In this document: one piece after another, positions 25,784-33,457 of the stretch
Numbering within the stretch: the stretch's first letter is position 1
Layout: every line of letters starts with the position of its first letter
From: an uncultured Clostridia bacterium
GTDB lineage: Bacteria; Bacillota; Clostridia; Oscillospirales; Acutalibacteraceae
Length of the DNA: 64,000 nt
Assembly (NCBI GenBank): GCA_947598155.1
Contig: CANQFC010000003.1
Location: 124,001-188,000, forward strand
Direction of reading: 5' to 3'
Position numbers and translations under genes: made by a program
The notes under the pieces: generated by a model
What the model saw: only the letters and a program-made list of their open reading frames with translations
What the model was told of the DNA's origin: nothing
Database searches by the model: none

Positions 25784-26097
25784 AATCTTCAACCTCCTCA
25801 ATTTCCATTACTTTTTTGAATTTGTCTTGAGAAGCGTACCACTTTTCAAAACTTTCTCTGCTGATGTGTCTGTGACCGTCAACCCATATAAAATCGACAA
25901 TGCCATTGTTCATCAGGTCGTTTGCTGTGCTTCTCGGAATACCTAAGACCTTTGCAACGGTAAGAGGTGTAACTGTTTTACCGTGATTTTTGCCGGGTCT
26001 TTCGCCATTGACCTTTTTATAGTGAAATTGGCTTGCGTTTCTTTTTCATATTTTTATCAAGCAATATGTGCCATAATTTCTTATACGTAACTGCCAT
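25773..26097 (-). pseudogene. Fused remnants of an XRE regulator and an excisionase-like gene
   Basis: An ATG at 26097 with AAGGAAGG gives MAVTYKKLWHILLDKNMKKK, the N-terminus of a mobile-element XRE regulator, but stops after 26 codons. One base further on, another frame runs 80 codons to 25773. It contains VTPLTVAKVLGIPRSTANDL, NNGIVDFIWVDGHRHISRES and FEKWYASQDKF, a complete-looking excisionase-type HTH without its own start. Together they look like a deletion fusion. Typical cargo of integrative elements; no integrase is seen. Confidence 0.6.
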
Positions 26098-26331
26098 TAG
26101 TAGCCTTCCTTTCATTAAACGTGAAAAAGTCGATGTAACTATATGTATTATTATATCATAAAACTTTCAATTTTGAAATATATTTTTGATATTTCAAAAA
26201 TAATTGCGAAATACCGAAAATGTATTGAGTTGCTTTCAATCAAACGCATTGGATTTGCCAATAGTTACTTTTCGCCTTGGAATATGTTAGAAAGTCATAG
26301 AGCTGTTAAGTTATAAAATTCACCAATGTAC

Positions 26332-26360
26332 TTGACATAAGAAAAACTGAGGAGTATAAT
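26332..26360 (+). promoter_or_regulatory. Promoter of the methyltransferase leader
   Basis: TTGACA (26332-26337), 17-base spacer, TATAAT (26355-26360): a perfect consensus promoter 27 bases before the leader ATG. The interval 26098-26331 is AT-rich and holds no gene that I can support. Confidence 0.9.
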
Positions 26361-26387
26361 ATATAAAATTCTTTAGGAGGTAAGGCG

Positions 26388-26501
26388 ATGTTGAATCGTA
26401 TCGACCGTTTTAATAATGTAGTCGTTATGCAGTCCGCAGTCCCTGCTTATTTTTGGCAGAACAACGGGCTTACATTGCTATACCCTTTTTCAAGCAATTA
26501 G
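26388..26501 (+). CDS. 37-residue leader peptide upstream of the methyltransferase
   Basis: ATG with a very strong site (TAGGAGG at 6-7 bases) opens a 37-codon frame: MLNRIDRFNNVVVMQ, then SAVPAYFWQNN, then GLTLLYPFSSN. Thirty bases after its stop is a hairpin with a T-run, then the methyltransferase gene. Peptide-then-terminator-then-gene is the arrangement of ribosome-mediated attenuation, common for antibiotic resistance genes. Stalling on the leader would prevent terminator formation. The peptide has no signal sequence and no recognised family. Confidence 0.7.
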   Translation: MLNRIDRFNNVVVMQSAVPAYFWQNNGLTLLYPFSSN

Positions 26502-26530
26502 AGTGTTTATCTAATTTGATTAAGTTAAAT

Positions 26531-26574
26531 GCAGTGCAAGCTATGAGTGAATCTTAGCCTGCACTGTTTTTTTA
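26531..26574 (+). terminator. Attenuator between leader peptide and methyltransferase
   Basis: CAGTGCA (26532-26538) pairs with TGCACTG (26560-26566), with an inner AGCTA/TAGC stem, followed by TTTTTTTAT. It lies fully upstream of the methyltransferase ribosome site (TAGGAGG). Confidence 0.8.
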
Positions 26575-26598
26575 TACTTTTTTATAGGAGGTTTCGAG

Positions 26599-27387
26599 AT
26601 GGAAACAAAAGACTACTTAACAAACTATTATGAGAGATATGATGAGAATGGTCGTCTTATCTCCAAACACGGTATGGTGGAATATCTTACCACTATGAAA
26701 TATGTGGAAAAGTATCTCAAGCCAAATATGCGAGTCTTGGAGATCGGCGCAGCTACAGGTCGTTATAGCCACGCTTTAGCACAGAAAGGCTACCGAGTAG
26801 ATGCGATCGAATTGGTTGAGCATAACATCGAAATCTTCAAGCAAAACACCATTGAAGGCGAAACCGTCACAATCACACAAGGTAATGCTATGGATCTGTC
26901 TGCTTTTGAGAGTGACACTTATGACATTACTCTGTTGCTCGGTCCGATGTATCATTTATTCACAAGAGAAGATAAGTTAAAAGCTTTATCAGAAGCTATC
27001 CGAGTCACAAAGAAAGGCGGTGTTATTTTTGCCGCTTATTGTATGGGAGATGCAAGCGTTTTGTCATACGGTTTTATTCGTGGCGAAATCTACAACATTA
27101 TTGAGAAGTGTATGCTCAACACAGAAACATTTGATACTTTCTCAAATCCGTGGGACATATTTGAGCTACACCGTAAAGAGGACATCGACAATTTAAGAAA
27201 TGAGTTCAATGTTACTCAACTTCACTTTGTAGCTTCTGATGGCTACACAAATCATATGAGGGAAACCGTAGACAAAATGGATGACCGAATGTACGAACTG
27301 TATCTAAAGTATCATCTTGCAATTTGCGAAAGACAAGATATGATTGGTTACTCTCATCACACACTTGATATATTCAGAAAGGAATAA
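26599..27387 (+). CDS. Class I SAM-dependent methyltransferase under attenuation control
   Basis: This 262-residue protein has the Rossmann methyltransferase signatures: motif I VLEIGAATGRYSHAL (about residues 45-59), acidic end of strand 2 VDAIELVEHN, NAMDLSAF, motif IV ITLLLGPMYHL and post-motif KALSEAIRVTKKGGVIFAAY. The substrate cannot be read from sequence: there are no RNA-binding additions like those of Erm, and no Cfr-type radical SAM motif. Position behind a leader peptide and terminator, on a mobile remnant, suggests inducible resistance or detoxification. Codon use and GC differ from nearby core genes, which favours transfer. A GNAT gene follows after 5 bases. Confidence 0.85.
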   Translation: METKDYLTNYYERYDENGRLISKHGMVEYLTTMKYVEKYLKPNMRVLEIGAATGRYSHALAQKGYRVDAIELVEHNIEIFKQNTIEGETVTITQGNAMDLSAFESDTYDITLLLGPMYHLFTREDKLKALSEAIRVTKKGGVIFAAYCMGDASVLSYGFIRGEIYNIIEKCMLNTETFDTFSNPWDIFELHRKEDIDNLRNEFNVTQLHFVASDGYTNHMRETVDKMDDRMYELYLKYHLAICERQDMIGYSHHTLDIFRKE

Positions 27388-27392
27388 AGAAA

Positions 27393-27647
27393 ATGAACAT
27401 AAATATACGAACTGCTGTCATAGATGATTGCGAGCGTATCCGCCCGCTTCAAAAAGAAATCGCAGACTTACATCATAAGGGCAGACCTGACTTATTCAAA
27501 ACCGAAGCTCGCTACTTTACAAAGGAAGCGTTTGCAGAAAGGTTAAATGATCCGAAACACACCATCTACATTGCCGAAACTGATAATGGCGATGTAGTAG
27601 GATATGCTTTTGCTTGGATTGTTTCTTACAGAAATCACTCTACGTAG
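27393..27647 (+). pseudogene. GNAT acetyltransferase gene truncated by an IS remnant
   Basis: The first ~75 codons are a normal GNAT N-terminus (INIRTAVIDDCERIRPLQKE, then DVVGYAFAW). The reading frame then ends at 27647, before the acetyl-CoA-binding motif. From about 27640 the sequence is the antisense of an IS transposase gene, so the 3' half of the GNAT gene is lost. Originally co-transcribed with the methyltransferase (5-base gap). Probably inactive. Confidence 0.8.
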
Positions 27648-27990
27648 CTTGCCTAATTGCTGTACAGACGGCGGTGATTCTTTCCCTTCTTTTCGTGGCC
27701 TGCCTTTTGGCTTGATTTCTATTCCCGCAGCGAGTTTCCGTTGGTTTCGATTATGTCGTTTGAAAAAATTATGTATCTTTTCATAGGAAATACCGAATTT
27801 ATCTGCTATTTGTCTTTGACTTAGCCCCTGCTCCTTAAGCTCAAATATTTCCTTTTCGTACATCTTGATGTGTCTATATTCTCTTGCCATAAAATTTCCT
27901 CCTGTAGTAGTTTCTTCCATTCTACCACAGGAGGTGTCTTTTTTCTATTGTCCGTTTTTACTGGACTTGTTCATAAGGAAATAGACGGCT
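27640..27990 (-). mobile_element. IS3-type insertion sequence remnant (orfA fragment)
   Basis: From the ATG at 27890 (CAGGAGG site) the minus strand encodes an IS3-family OrfA N-terminus. It has MAREYRHIKMYEKEIFELKE, the HTH GLSQRQIADKFGISYEKIHN, then IKPKGRPRKEGKESPPSVQQL. Homology ends near 27640, where it meets the GNAT gene; OrfB (DDE catalytic domain) is absent. Sequence beyond the start (27891-27990, with GGACAATAG and GGACTTGTTCA) would contain the IS left end, but I could not pair it with a right end. Non-functional. Confidence 0.7.
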
Positions 27991-28094
27991 CTAAATTTTT
28001 GCTCAGTTAGTGAAATATAAAATTATATATATAAATGTATAGAACAAATTGTTCAGTAAATAAAAGAAAAACCGAATAACAATCGCCTTTAAAA

Positions 28095-28253
28095 TTAGCA
28101 AGATTTTTAGCTGAGAAATCCCTTTTCTTAGCAGAGTGGGTGAAATTCTTTGCATAAGAACATTTTTCTTGCTAATTTTTATTAGCAAAGCGTTCGCCTA
28201 AGTAGGTGATTGTTCCATAGTTCACAGTTCATTAGCAGACAGACACTTGCTAA
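28095..28253. repeat. Cluster of TTAGCA hexamers next to tRNA-Arg
   Basis: Four TTAGCA (28095, 28128, 28182, 28232) and two TGCTAA (28170, 28248) occur in 159 bases, in both orientations, in AT-rich sequence without a credible gene (27991-28282). Repeated short sites beside a tRNA and an apparent att duplication could be arm-type recombinase sites; this is inference. Confidence 0.4.
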
Positions 28254-28282
28254 GAATTTTCTGCATTATATTTTAAAAGCTT

Positions 28283-28329
28283 AGAAAAAAAGAAAGCCTG
28301 AAAACCTTGTAAAATCAAGGCTTTCAGGC
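28283..28329 (-). terminator. Terminator after tRNA-Arg
   Basis: GCCTGAAA and CCTTG pair with CAAGG and TTTCAGGC (arms ending at 28329 and 28296), with a T-run TTTCTTTTTTT on the minus strand, 9 bases after the tRNA CCA end. Confidence 0.88.
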
Positions 28330-28337
28330 ATTGTTTG

Positions 28338-28412
28338 TGGCACCCCCTGCGAGAATCGAACTCACAACTAACCCTTAGGAGGGGTTTATTATATCCATTT
28401 AACTAAGGGGGC
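28338..28412 (-). tRNA. tRNA-Arg (anticodon CCT)
   Basis: The minus strand folds as a tRNA. Acceptor GCCCCCT pairs with AGGGGGT. The D arm contains TTAAATGGATATAA. Anticodon arm AACCC-CTCCTAA-GGGTT gives anticodon CCT. T arm is GTGAG-TTCGATT-CTCGC, followed by discriminator G and an encoded CCA. It reads AGG codons. The gene is intact, but its 5' half is duplicated 124 bases upstream, which marks it as an integration site. Confidence 0.93.
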
Positions 28413-28497
28413 TTCTAAAAAATATATAACAATATTCAATTATATAATAACTCGTTATCAATCGCTTTTGCTACAAAGGTGATTGTTATAACAAACT

Positions 28498-28536
28498 CTT
28501 AGGAGGGGTTTATTATATCCATTTAACTAAGGAGGC
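28498..28536 (-). repeat. Duplicated 5' half of tRNA-Arg, candidate attachment site scar
   Basis: A 35-bp stretch is identical to 28374-28408 (from the anticodon arm to the 5' acceptor side of the tRNA), and similarity extends to the tRNA 5' end with one mismatch. The copy has no 3' half and cannot be a tRNA. The intervening 85 bases (28413-28497) are AT-rich without a gene. This is the pattern left by tRNA-targeted site-specific integration followed by loss of the element. Confidence 0.8.
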
Positions 28537-28582
28537 ATTTTGTACTGCTCCGCTATTTTACCAAAAATACGCTCCTTTGTCA

Positions 28583-28613
28583 AGAAAAACGCTCTCCGAA
28601 AAACGGAGAGCGT
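28583..28613 (-). terminator. Terminator after uraA
   Basis: Perfect 8-bp stem GCTCTCCG/CGGAGAGC with a 5-base loop, followed on the minus strand by GTTTTTC, 25 bases past the uraA stop. Confidence 0.85.
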
Positions 28614-28635
28614 CTGACAGATATTTTAAAAGAGA

Positions 28636-30009
28636 TTATCTATCCGCAGTTTCTTCTTTAGTTTCGTTTGCCTCTTCCTTTGTTTCATTCGGAAGAATTG
28701 CATTTACAATGATGCCGAGTATAAGCGCGCAGGCAACCGAAGTCAGCGTTACCTTACCGAACGTAACGGTAAGTCCGCCGATGCCGCAAATCAAGATGAC
28801 CGCGACTACAAAGAGATTCCTGTTTTCGCCAAGGTCAACCTTTTGAATCATTTTAAGGCCGGACACAGCTATAAAACCGTAAAGAGTAACGCAAACGCCG
28901 CCCATTACGCAGTTTGGAATTGTGGAAAGGAACGTTACGAACGGCCCGAAGAAAGAAATTACAATTGCCATAATCGCGGTTGCAAAAATTGTAACGACAG
29001 ACGCGTTGCCTGTAATAGCTACGCAGCCGACAGATTCGCCGTATGTAGTGTTCGGACAGCCGCCGAAAAACGCGCCCGCTATTGAGCCTACGCCGTCTCC
29101 TAAAAGCGTTCTGTGAAGTCCCGGGTCCTCAAGAAGCTCTTTTCCGATAACCGATGAAAGATTTTTATGGTCCGCAATGTGCTCTGCAAAAACAACAAAC
29201 GCAACGGGAACATAAGCTACAGCAACCGTAATAATGTATTTAGCGTCGATTGCGCCCAGCCCCTTTGCCGCCATTATAAACGAAAAATCGGGAACCGCAA
29301 AAATCTTCATATCGTTAAATACCGAAAAGTCGATTATTCTGAGAGCGTCGTTGCCTGTTTTAAGCCCTATTAAGGTGTAAATCGCGGCTACCGCGTAACC
29401 GGCAAAAATACCGATGATAAAAGGAATCAGTTTTGCCGTTTTCTTTCCGTAAACCGAGCAAATAATAACCGTAAAGAGCGTAACAAGACCGCAAACAAGG
29501 GCGGCATAGGGGCTCGCTACGGAAGCGCCCTGAGCGTCCAGAACTTTACCTACCGTAAGATCGCCTACCGCGTTGCCCGCAAGCGAAAGACCGATAATTG
29601 AAACAGTCGGCCCGATAACAACTGCCGGCATAAGCTTGTTTATCCACTTAACTCCCGCGACCTTAACCACAATAGCTATCACTACATAAACAAGACCGGC
29701 AAACAAAGCGCCGAATATAAGGCCGGCGTACCCCGCCTGCGCGGAAACCGCGCCGCCGAACGCCGCGAACATTGAGCCGATAAACGCAAACGACGAGCCG
29801 AGGAATACTGGGCTGTTGAACTTTGTGAAAAGAAGATATACGATAGTGCCGACGCCCGCTCCGAAAAGCGCCGCCGACTGGCTCATACCGTTGCCGATTA
29901 TTGTGGGAACCGCTATTGTCGCCGCAAGAATTGCAAGCAGCTGCTGAAACGCGAAAACAATAAGCTGTCCGAATTTCGGCTTGTCTTTAATGTTGTAGAT
30001 TAAATTCAT
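28636..30009 (-). CDS. uraA: Uracil/xanthine permease (NCS2 family), uracil-proton symporter
   Basis: This 457-residue protein has about 12-14 transmembrane segments. NCS2 features include FAFQQLLAILAATIAVP at the start, FLGSSFAFIGSMFAA, VFAEHIADHKNLSSVIG (helix 8 Glu/His region) and GGCPNTTYGESVGCVAITG (the helix 10 segment that contacts substrate). Placement after pyrR under a PyrR-type attenuator identifies uracil as the likely substrate. Imported uracil feeds UMP synthesis by salvage. The acidic tail (NETKEEANETKEET) is a short low-complexity addition. Confidence 0.94.
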   Translation of the reverse strand: MNLIYNIKDKPKFGQLIVFAFQQLLAILAATIAVPTIIGNGMSQSAALFGAGVGTIVYLLFTKFNSPVFLGSSFAFIGSMFAAFGGAVSAQAGYAGLIFGALFAGLVYVVIAIVVKVAGVKWINKLMPAVVIGPTVSIIGLSLAGNAVGDLTVGKVLDAQGASVASPYAALVCGLVTLFTVIICSVYGKKTAKLIPFIIGIFAGYAVAAIYTLIGLKTGNDALRIIDFSVFNDMKIFAVPDFSFIMAAKGLGAIDAKYIITVAVAYVPVAFVVFAEHIADHKNLSSVIGKELLEDPGLHRTLLGDGVGSIAGAFFGGCPNTTYGESVGCVAITGNASVVTIFATAIMAIVISFFGPFVTFLSTIPNCVMGGVCVTLYGFIAVSGLKMIQKVDLGENRNLFVVAVILICGIGGLTVTFGKVTLTSVACALILGIIVNAILPNETKEEANETKEETADR

Positions 30010-30044
30010 TTTAAATCCTCCCTATATTTTATGGCTTTCACCAT

Positions 30045-30578
30045 TTATTCCTTTGAAATCGCGACCTCGGTTACGCCGTCAATTTCTTCCAACCTGACGT
30101 TTACAAACTCTTCTTTGGACGTGGGAACATTTTTACCCACATAATTCGCGCAAATCGGAAGCTCCCTGTGACCGCGGTCAATCATCACCGCAAGCTGAAT
30201 AACGGACGGCCGCCCAAGGCCTATTATCGCCTCCATTGCCGCCCTTGCCGTTCTGCCGGTATAAAGAACATCGTCAACAAGGATAATGTTTTTTTCGTTA
30301 ACGTCAAAATCAATAACGGTTCCGTTGACGTGAGGAGCGATATATTTTTCCGTAAGGTCGTCACGGTAAAGGGTGATGTCGAGCTCGCCTGTTCTTACCT
30401 TGATATTGGAAAATTTTTCGATATTTTTCTGCAGCTTTTCCGCTATCGGCACGCCTCTGCGCTTAATGCCTACAAGGTAAAGCTCCGTTTCGTCGGCATT
30501 GCGTTCGATTATTTCGTGAGCGAGCCGCGCGAGGGTGCGCTCAACCCTAAGCCCGTCAATAATAACCTTTGAATCCAT
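30045..30578 (-). CDS. pyrR: Pyrimidine operon attenuation regulator / uracil phosphoribosyltransferase PyrR
   Basis: This 177-residue PRTase-fold protein binds pyr mRNA in the presence of UMP and promotes termination; many members also have uracil phosphoribosyltransferase activity. Motifs: KVIIDGLRVERTLARLAHEI, VGIKRRGVPIAEKL, the PRPP loop NIILVDDVLYTGRTARAA and the ending LEEIDGVTEVAISKE. ATG at 30578 has TTGGAGCG at 8 bases; the frame is open further up but would run through the attenuator hairpin. First gene of pyrR-uraA. Confidence 0.95.
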   Translation of the reverse strand: MDSKVIIDGLRVERTLARLAHEIIERNADETELYLVGIKRRGVPIAEKLQKNIEKFSNIKVRTGELDITLYRDDLTEKYIAPHVNGTVIDFDVNEKNIILVDDVLYTGRTARAAMEAIIGLGRPSVIQLAVMIDRGHRELPICANYVGKNVPTSKEEFVNVRLEEIDGVTEVAISKE

Positions 30579-30589
30579 AATATTCGCTC

Positions 30590-30667
30590 CAAAAAAAGAA
30601 GCCTTGCCAAAAAACGGCAAGGCATAAAGTTTTATCACGTTCAGCAACCCTTGCCGGCATCTCTGTA
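30590..30667 (-). promoter_or_regulatory. PyrR-binding attenuator leader
   Basis: On the minus strand a PyrR-box-like sequence CAGAGATGCCGGCAAGGG (within 30643-30667) is followed by a terminator: GCCTTGCC, loop, GGCAAGGC (30601-30623) and TTTTTTT. CCGGCAAGGG can compete with the terminator arm. Layout matches pyrimidine-controlled attenuation by PyrR. Confidence 0.85.
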
Positions 30668-30695
30668 CCGAATTAAAGGACCTTTGCTGACTTTT

Positions 30696-30724
30696 ATTTT
30701 AACACACCGAACGGCAAATGTAAA
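30696..30724 (-). promoter_or_regulatory. Promoter of pyrR-uraA
   Basis: TTTACA (30719-30724), 17-base spacer, TAAAAT (30696-30701) on the minus strand, just upstream of the attenuator. Confidence 0.75.
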
Positions 30725-30766
30725 CAATTTTTTCTGAATTTCGCGTTTAAACTCAAATTTATTTTG

Positions 30767-32197
30767 TTAAACTTTTATTTCAACCTCAAGGCCTAATAAA
30801 TCGCCGTATTTTTCAAGAATGGGCTTAACCTCCGCCTCAATAAACTCCTCAACCTGCTCGGGCGCTCTTCCTATGAAGTTTTCGGGTTTCATTTCGAAAA
30901 GAATTTCCTCCTTGGTGAGTCCGAATATGGGGTCATCCGCAATTCTGTCTATTAAATCGTTGGGTTTCCCCTCAGCCTTTACAACCTTACCGGCCGCCAT
31001 AGAATGAACGCGGATTCTCTCGTGAAGCTCCTGCCTGTCGCCGCCCTTTTTAACTGCCGCCATCATAATATTTTCGGTTGCCATAAACGGAAGCTCCGCC
31101 AAAAGGTGCTTTTCAATCATTTTCGGATATACGACAAGGCCGTCAACAACGTTTATATAAAGCTCCAGCACCGCGTCAACCGCAAGAAACGCTTCGGGCA
31201 CGCTTATCCTTTTGTTTGCGGAGTCGTCAAGCGTTCTTTCAAACCACTGCGTTGAGGCGGTAATTGCCGGGTTGAGCGCGTCGGCGATTACATACCGCGA
31301 AAGCGAGGAAATTCTTTCGCTTCGCATAGGATTTCTCTTGTATGCCATAGCCGATGAGCCTATCTGATTTTTTTCAAACGGCTCCTCTATCTCCTTTTCG
31401 TGCTGAAGCATTCTGAGGTCGTTTGAGAATTTATACGCCGACTGCGCTATCTGCGCCAAAACGGAGAGAACATTGTAATCGAGCTTTCTTGAATAAGTCT
31501 GCCCCGAAACCATATAACAGCTTTCAAAGCCCGTTTTTTCGGCGATTTTTCTGTCGAGCGCCTTAATTTTTTCGCTGTCGCCCTCGAAAAGCTCAACAAA
31601 AGACGCCTGTGTGCCCGTTGTTCCCTTTGAGCCGAGAAGACGCATCTGCGAAATCTGAAATTCAAGCGAGGCCATATCCATAACCAAATCGTTGAGCCAA
31701 AGCGACGCTCTTTTGCCCACGGTCGTGGGCTGAGCCGGTTGGTAATGCGTGTAGGCAAGGCAGGGCAAAGCCTTATATTCATCAGCAAATTTTGAAAGCT
31801 CGTTAATAAGGTTTACCAGCTTTTTGCGGACAAGCTTTAAAGCCTCGGTCATTGTGATAATATCCGTATTGTCGCCTACATAGCAGGACGTAGCGCCTAA
31901 ATGGATAATGCCCTTTGCGTTGGGGCACTGAACTCCGTATGCGTAAACGTGGCTCATAACGTCGTGACGAACCTGTTTTTCACGGGCCTCGGCTACATCA
32001 TAATTTATGTCGTCGGCGTGCGCCTTGAGCTCCGCTATCTGCTCGTCGGTAATGTTAAGCCCCAGCTCCTTTTCGCTTTCCGCAAGGGCTATCCAAAGCT
32101 TTCTCCAAGTTCTGAATTTAAAATCGGGTGAGAAAATATATTTCATTTCCTTACTTGAATATCTTGAATTTAAAGGACTTTCATAAATATCTTTCAT
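30767..32197 (-). CDS. purB: Adenylosuccinate lyase
   Basis: This 476-residue fumarase-superfamily enzyme acts in two steps: SAICAR to AICAR, and adenylosuccinate to AMP, each releasing fumarate. Conserved parts are IIHLGATSCYVGDNTDI, YTHYQPAQPTTVGKRASLW with the catalytic His, and the signature loop GSSAMAYKRNPMRSERI. Start ATG has AAAGGAG at 6-7 bases. It lies 29 bases after dapL and is probably the last gene of the amino acid operon. Confidence 0.96.
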   Translation of the reverse strand: MKDIYESPLNSRYSSKEMKYIFSPDFKFRTWRKLWIALAESEKELGLNITDEQIAELKAHADDINYDVAEAREKQVRHDVMSHVYAYGVQCPNAKGIIHLGATSCYVGDNTDIITMTEALKLVRKKLVNLINELSKFADEYKALPCLAYTHYQPAQPTTVGKRASLWLNDLVMDMASLEFQISQMRLLGSKGTTGTQASFVELFEGDSEKIKALDRKIAEKTGFESCYMVSGQTYSRKLDYNVLSVLAQIAQSAYKFSNDLRMLQHEKEIEEPFEKNQIGSSAMAYKRNPMRSERISSLSRYVIADALNPAITASTQWFERTLDDSANKRISVPEAFLAVDAVLELYINVVDGLVVYPKMIEKHLLAELPFMATENIMMAAVKKGGDRQELHERIRVHSMAAGKVVKAEGKPNDLIDRIADDPIFGLTKEEILFEMKPENFIGRAPEQVEEFIEAEVKPILEKYGDLLGLEVEIKV

Positions 32198-32226
32198 CTT
32201 TCTGCTCCTTTAAGGCGTTGCCCGTT

Positions 32227-33441
32227 TTATTTTACGAAATGGTTTTTAATTCTTTCGACTGCCTTAGCCGTATTCTCCGCCGAGCCGAAAGCCGTCAGCC
32301 TGAAATAGCCCTCGCCGCTCGGCCCGAAGCCCTCGCCGGGAGTGCCGACAACCTGAATTTCATTGAGAAGCGCGTCAAAAAAGTCCCAACTGCCCATATT
32401 GTCCGGCGTTTTAAGCCAAACGTAAGGTGAATTTTTGGCGCCGTAAACCGTAAATCCGCATTCTTTAAGCCCGTTGTAAATTACTTTTGCGTTGTTCTGA
32501 TAATATGCGATTATGTCACGAACCTGTTTTTTGCCCTCATCCGAGTAAACGGCCTCGGCGGCTCTTTGGGTAATATAAGATACTCCGTTAAATTTAGTCG
32601 CCTGCCGCCTTGCCCAAAGCGCGTTAAGCTCTGTGCCGCCCGCCTTTAAATCGTGCGGGACAACAGTGTAACCGCAGCGAACGCCCGTAAAGCCTGCCGT
32701 TTTTGAAAAGCTTCTGAATTCAATAGCGCAGCTCTTTGCGCCCTCGATTTCATAGATTGAATGGGGAACGTCGTCCTCTGTGATAAACGCTTCATAAGCC
32801 GAGTCAAACAAAATGAGGGAATCATTTTCATTGGCGTAGTCTACCCATTTTTTAAGCTCTGCCCTTGTAATTGCCATACCCGTAGGGTTATTGGGAAAGC
32901 AGAGGTAAATTACGTCTACTTTTTCGGAGGGAAGAGACGGCAAAAAATTATTTTCGGCCGTACAGGGCATATAGTAAATATTTGACCACGAGCCGCCCGT
33001 AAAATCGCCCGCTCTGCCTGCCATAACGTTTGTGTCAACGTAAACCGGGTAAACCGGGTCGCAAACCGCGACCTTGTTGTCCGCTGAGAGAATATCGCCG
33101 ATATTTCCGCAGTCGCTTTTAGCGCCGTCGCTTAAAAATATTTCGCTTTCGTCAATATCAACGCCCTTTTGGCGGTAATCGTTTTCGGCTATCGCGTTCA
33201 AAATCCATTTGTGACCGTACTCGGGCGGATACCCCATAAAGGTTTTCTCATCCGCCATATCGTCTACCGCCTTATGCATAGCCGTAATGCAGGCGGGCGC
33301 AAGCGGCCTTGTGACGTCGCCGATTCCAAGACGTATTATGGGCTTGTCCGGATTAGCCGCAGTGTAAGCGTTTACCTTTTTCGCAATGTTTGAAAAAAGA
33401 TAAGAGCTTTGTATCTTCAAAAAATTTTCATTGATTTTCAT
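32227..33441 (-). CDS. dapL: LL-diaminopimelate aminotransferase
   Basis: This 404-residue PLP enzyme converts tetrahydrodipicolinate directly to LL-diaminopimelate, bypassing the acylated dap route. Features: [16 protein letters not shown] near the N-terminus, [15 protein letters not shown], the PLP-linking segment [18 protein letters not shown] and the final [11 protein letters not shown]. Start at [10 protein letters not shown] (33441) has AGGAG; a longer frame overlaps dapF and lacks a site. Paired with dapF just upstream, giving the LL-DAP to meso-DAP steps for lysine and peptidoglycan. Confidence 0.95.
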   Translation of the reverse strand: MKINENFLKIQSSYLFSNIAKKVNAYTAANPDKPIIRLGIGDVTRPLAPACITAMHKAVDDMADEKTFMGYPPEYGHKWILNAIAENDYRQKGVDIDESEIFLSDGAKSDCGNIGDILSADNKVAVCDPVYPVYVDTNVMAGRAGDFTGGSWSNIYYMPCTAENNFLPSLPSEKVDVIYLCFPNNPTGMAITRAELKKWVDYANENDSLILFDSAYEAFITEDDVPHSIYEIEGAKSCAIEFRSFSKTAGFTGVRCGYTVVPHDLKAGGTELNALWARRQATKFNGVSYITQRAAEAVYSDEGKKQVRDIIAYYQNNAKVIYNGLKECGFTVYGAKNSPYVWLKTPDNMGSWDFFDALLNEIQVVGTPGEGFGPSGEGYFRLTAFGSAENTAKAVERIKNHFVK

Positions 33442-33457
33442 TGTCTTTCTCCTTATT

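Noticed and set aside
28003-28188. 61-codon AT-rich minus-strand frame beside tRNA-Arg
   Set aside because: No ribosome site, Leu/Ile/Phe-rich composition expected of AT-rich DNA, and overlap with the TTAGCA cluster.
28498-28536. Second tRNA-Arg gene
   Set aside because: Only the 5' half is present; no T arm or 3' acceptor strand follows, so it cannot fold as a tRNA.
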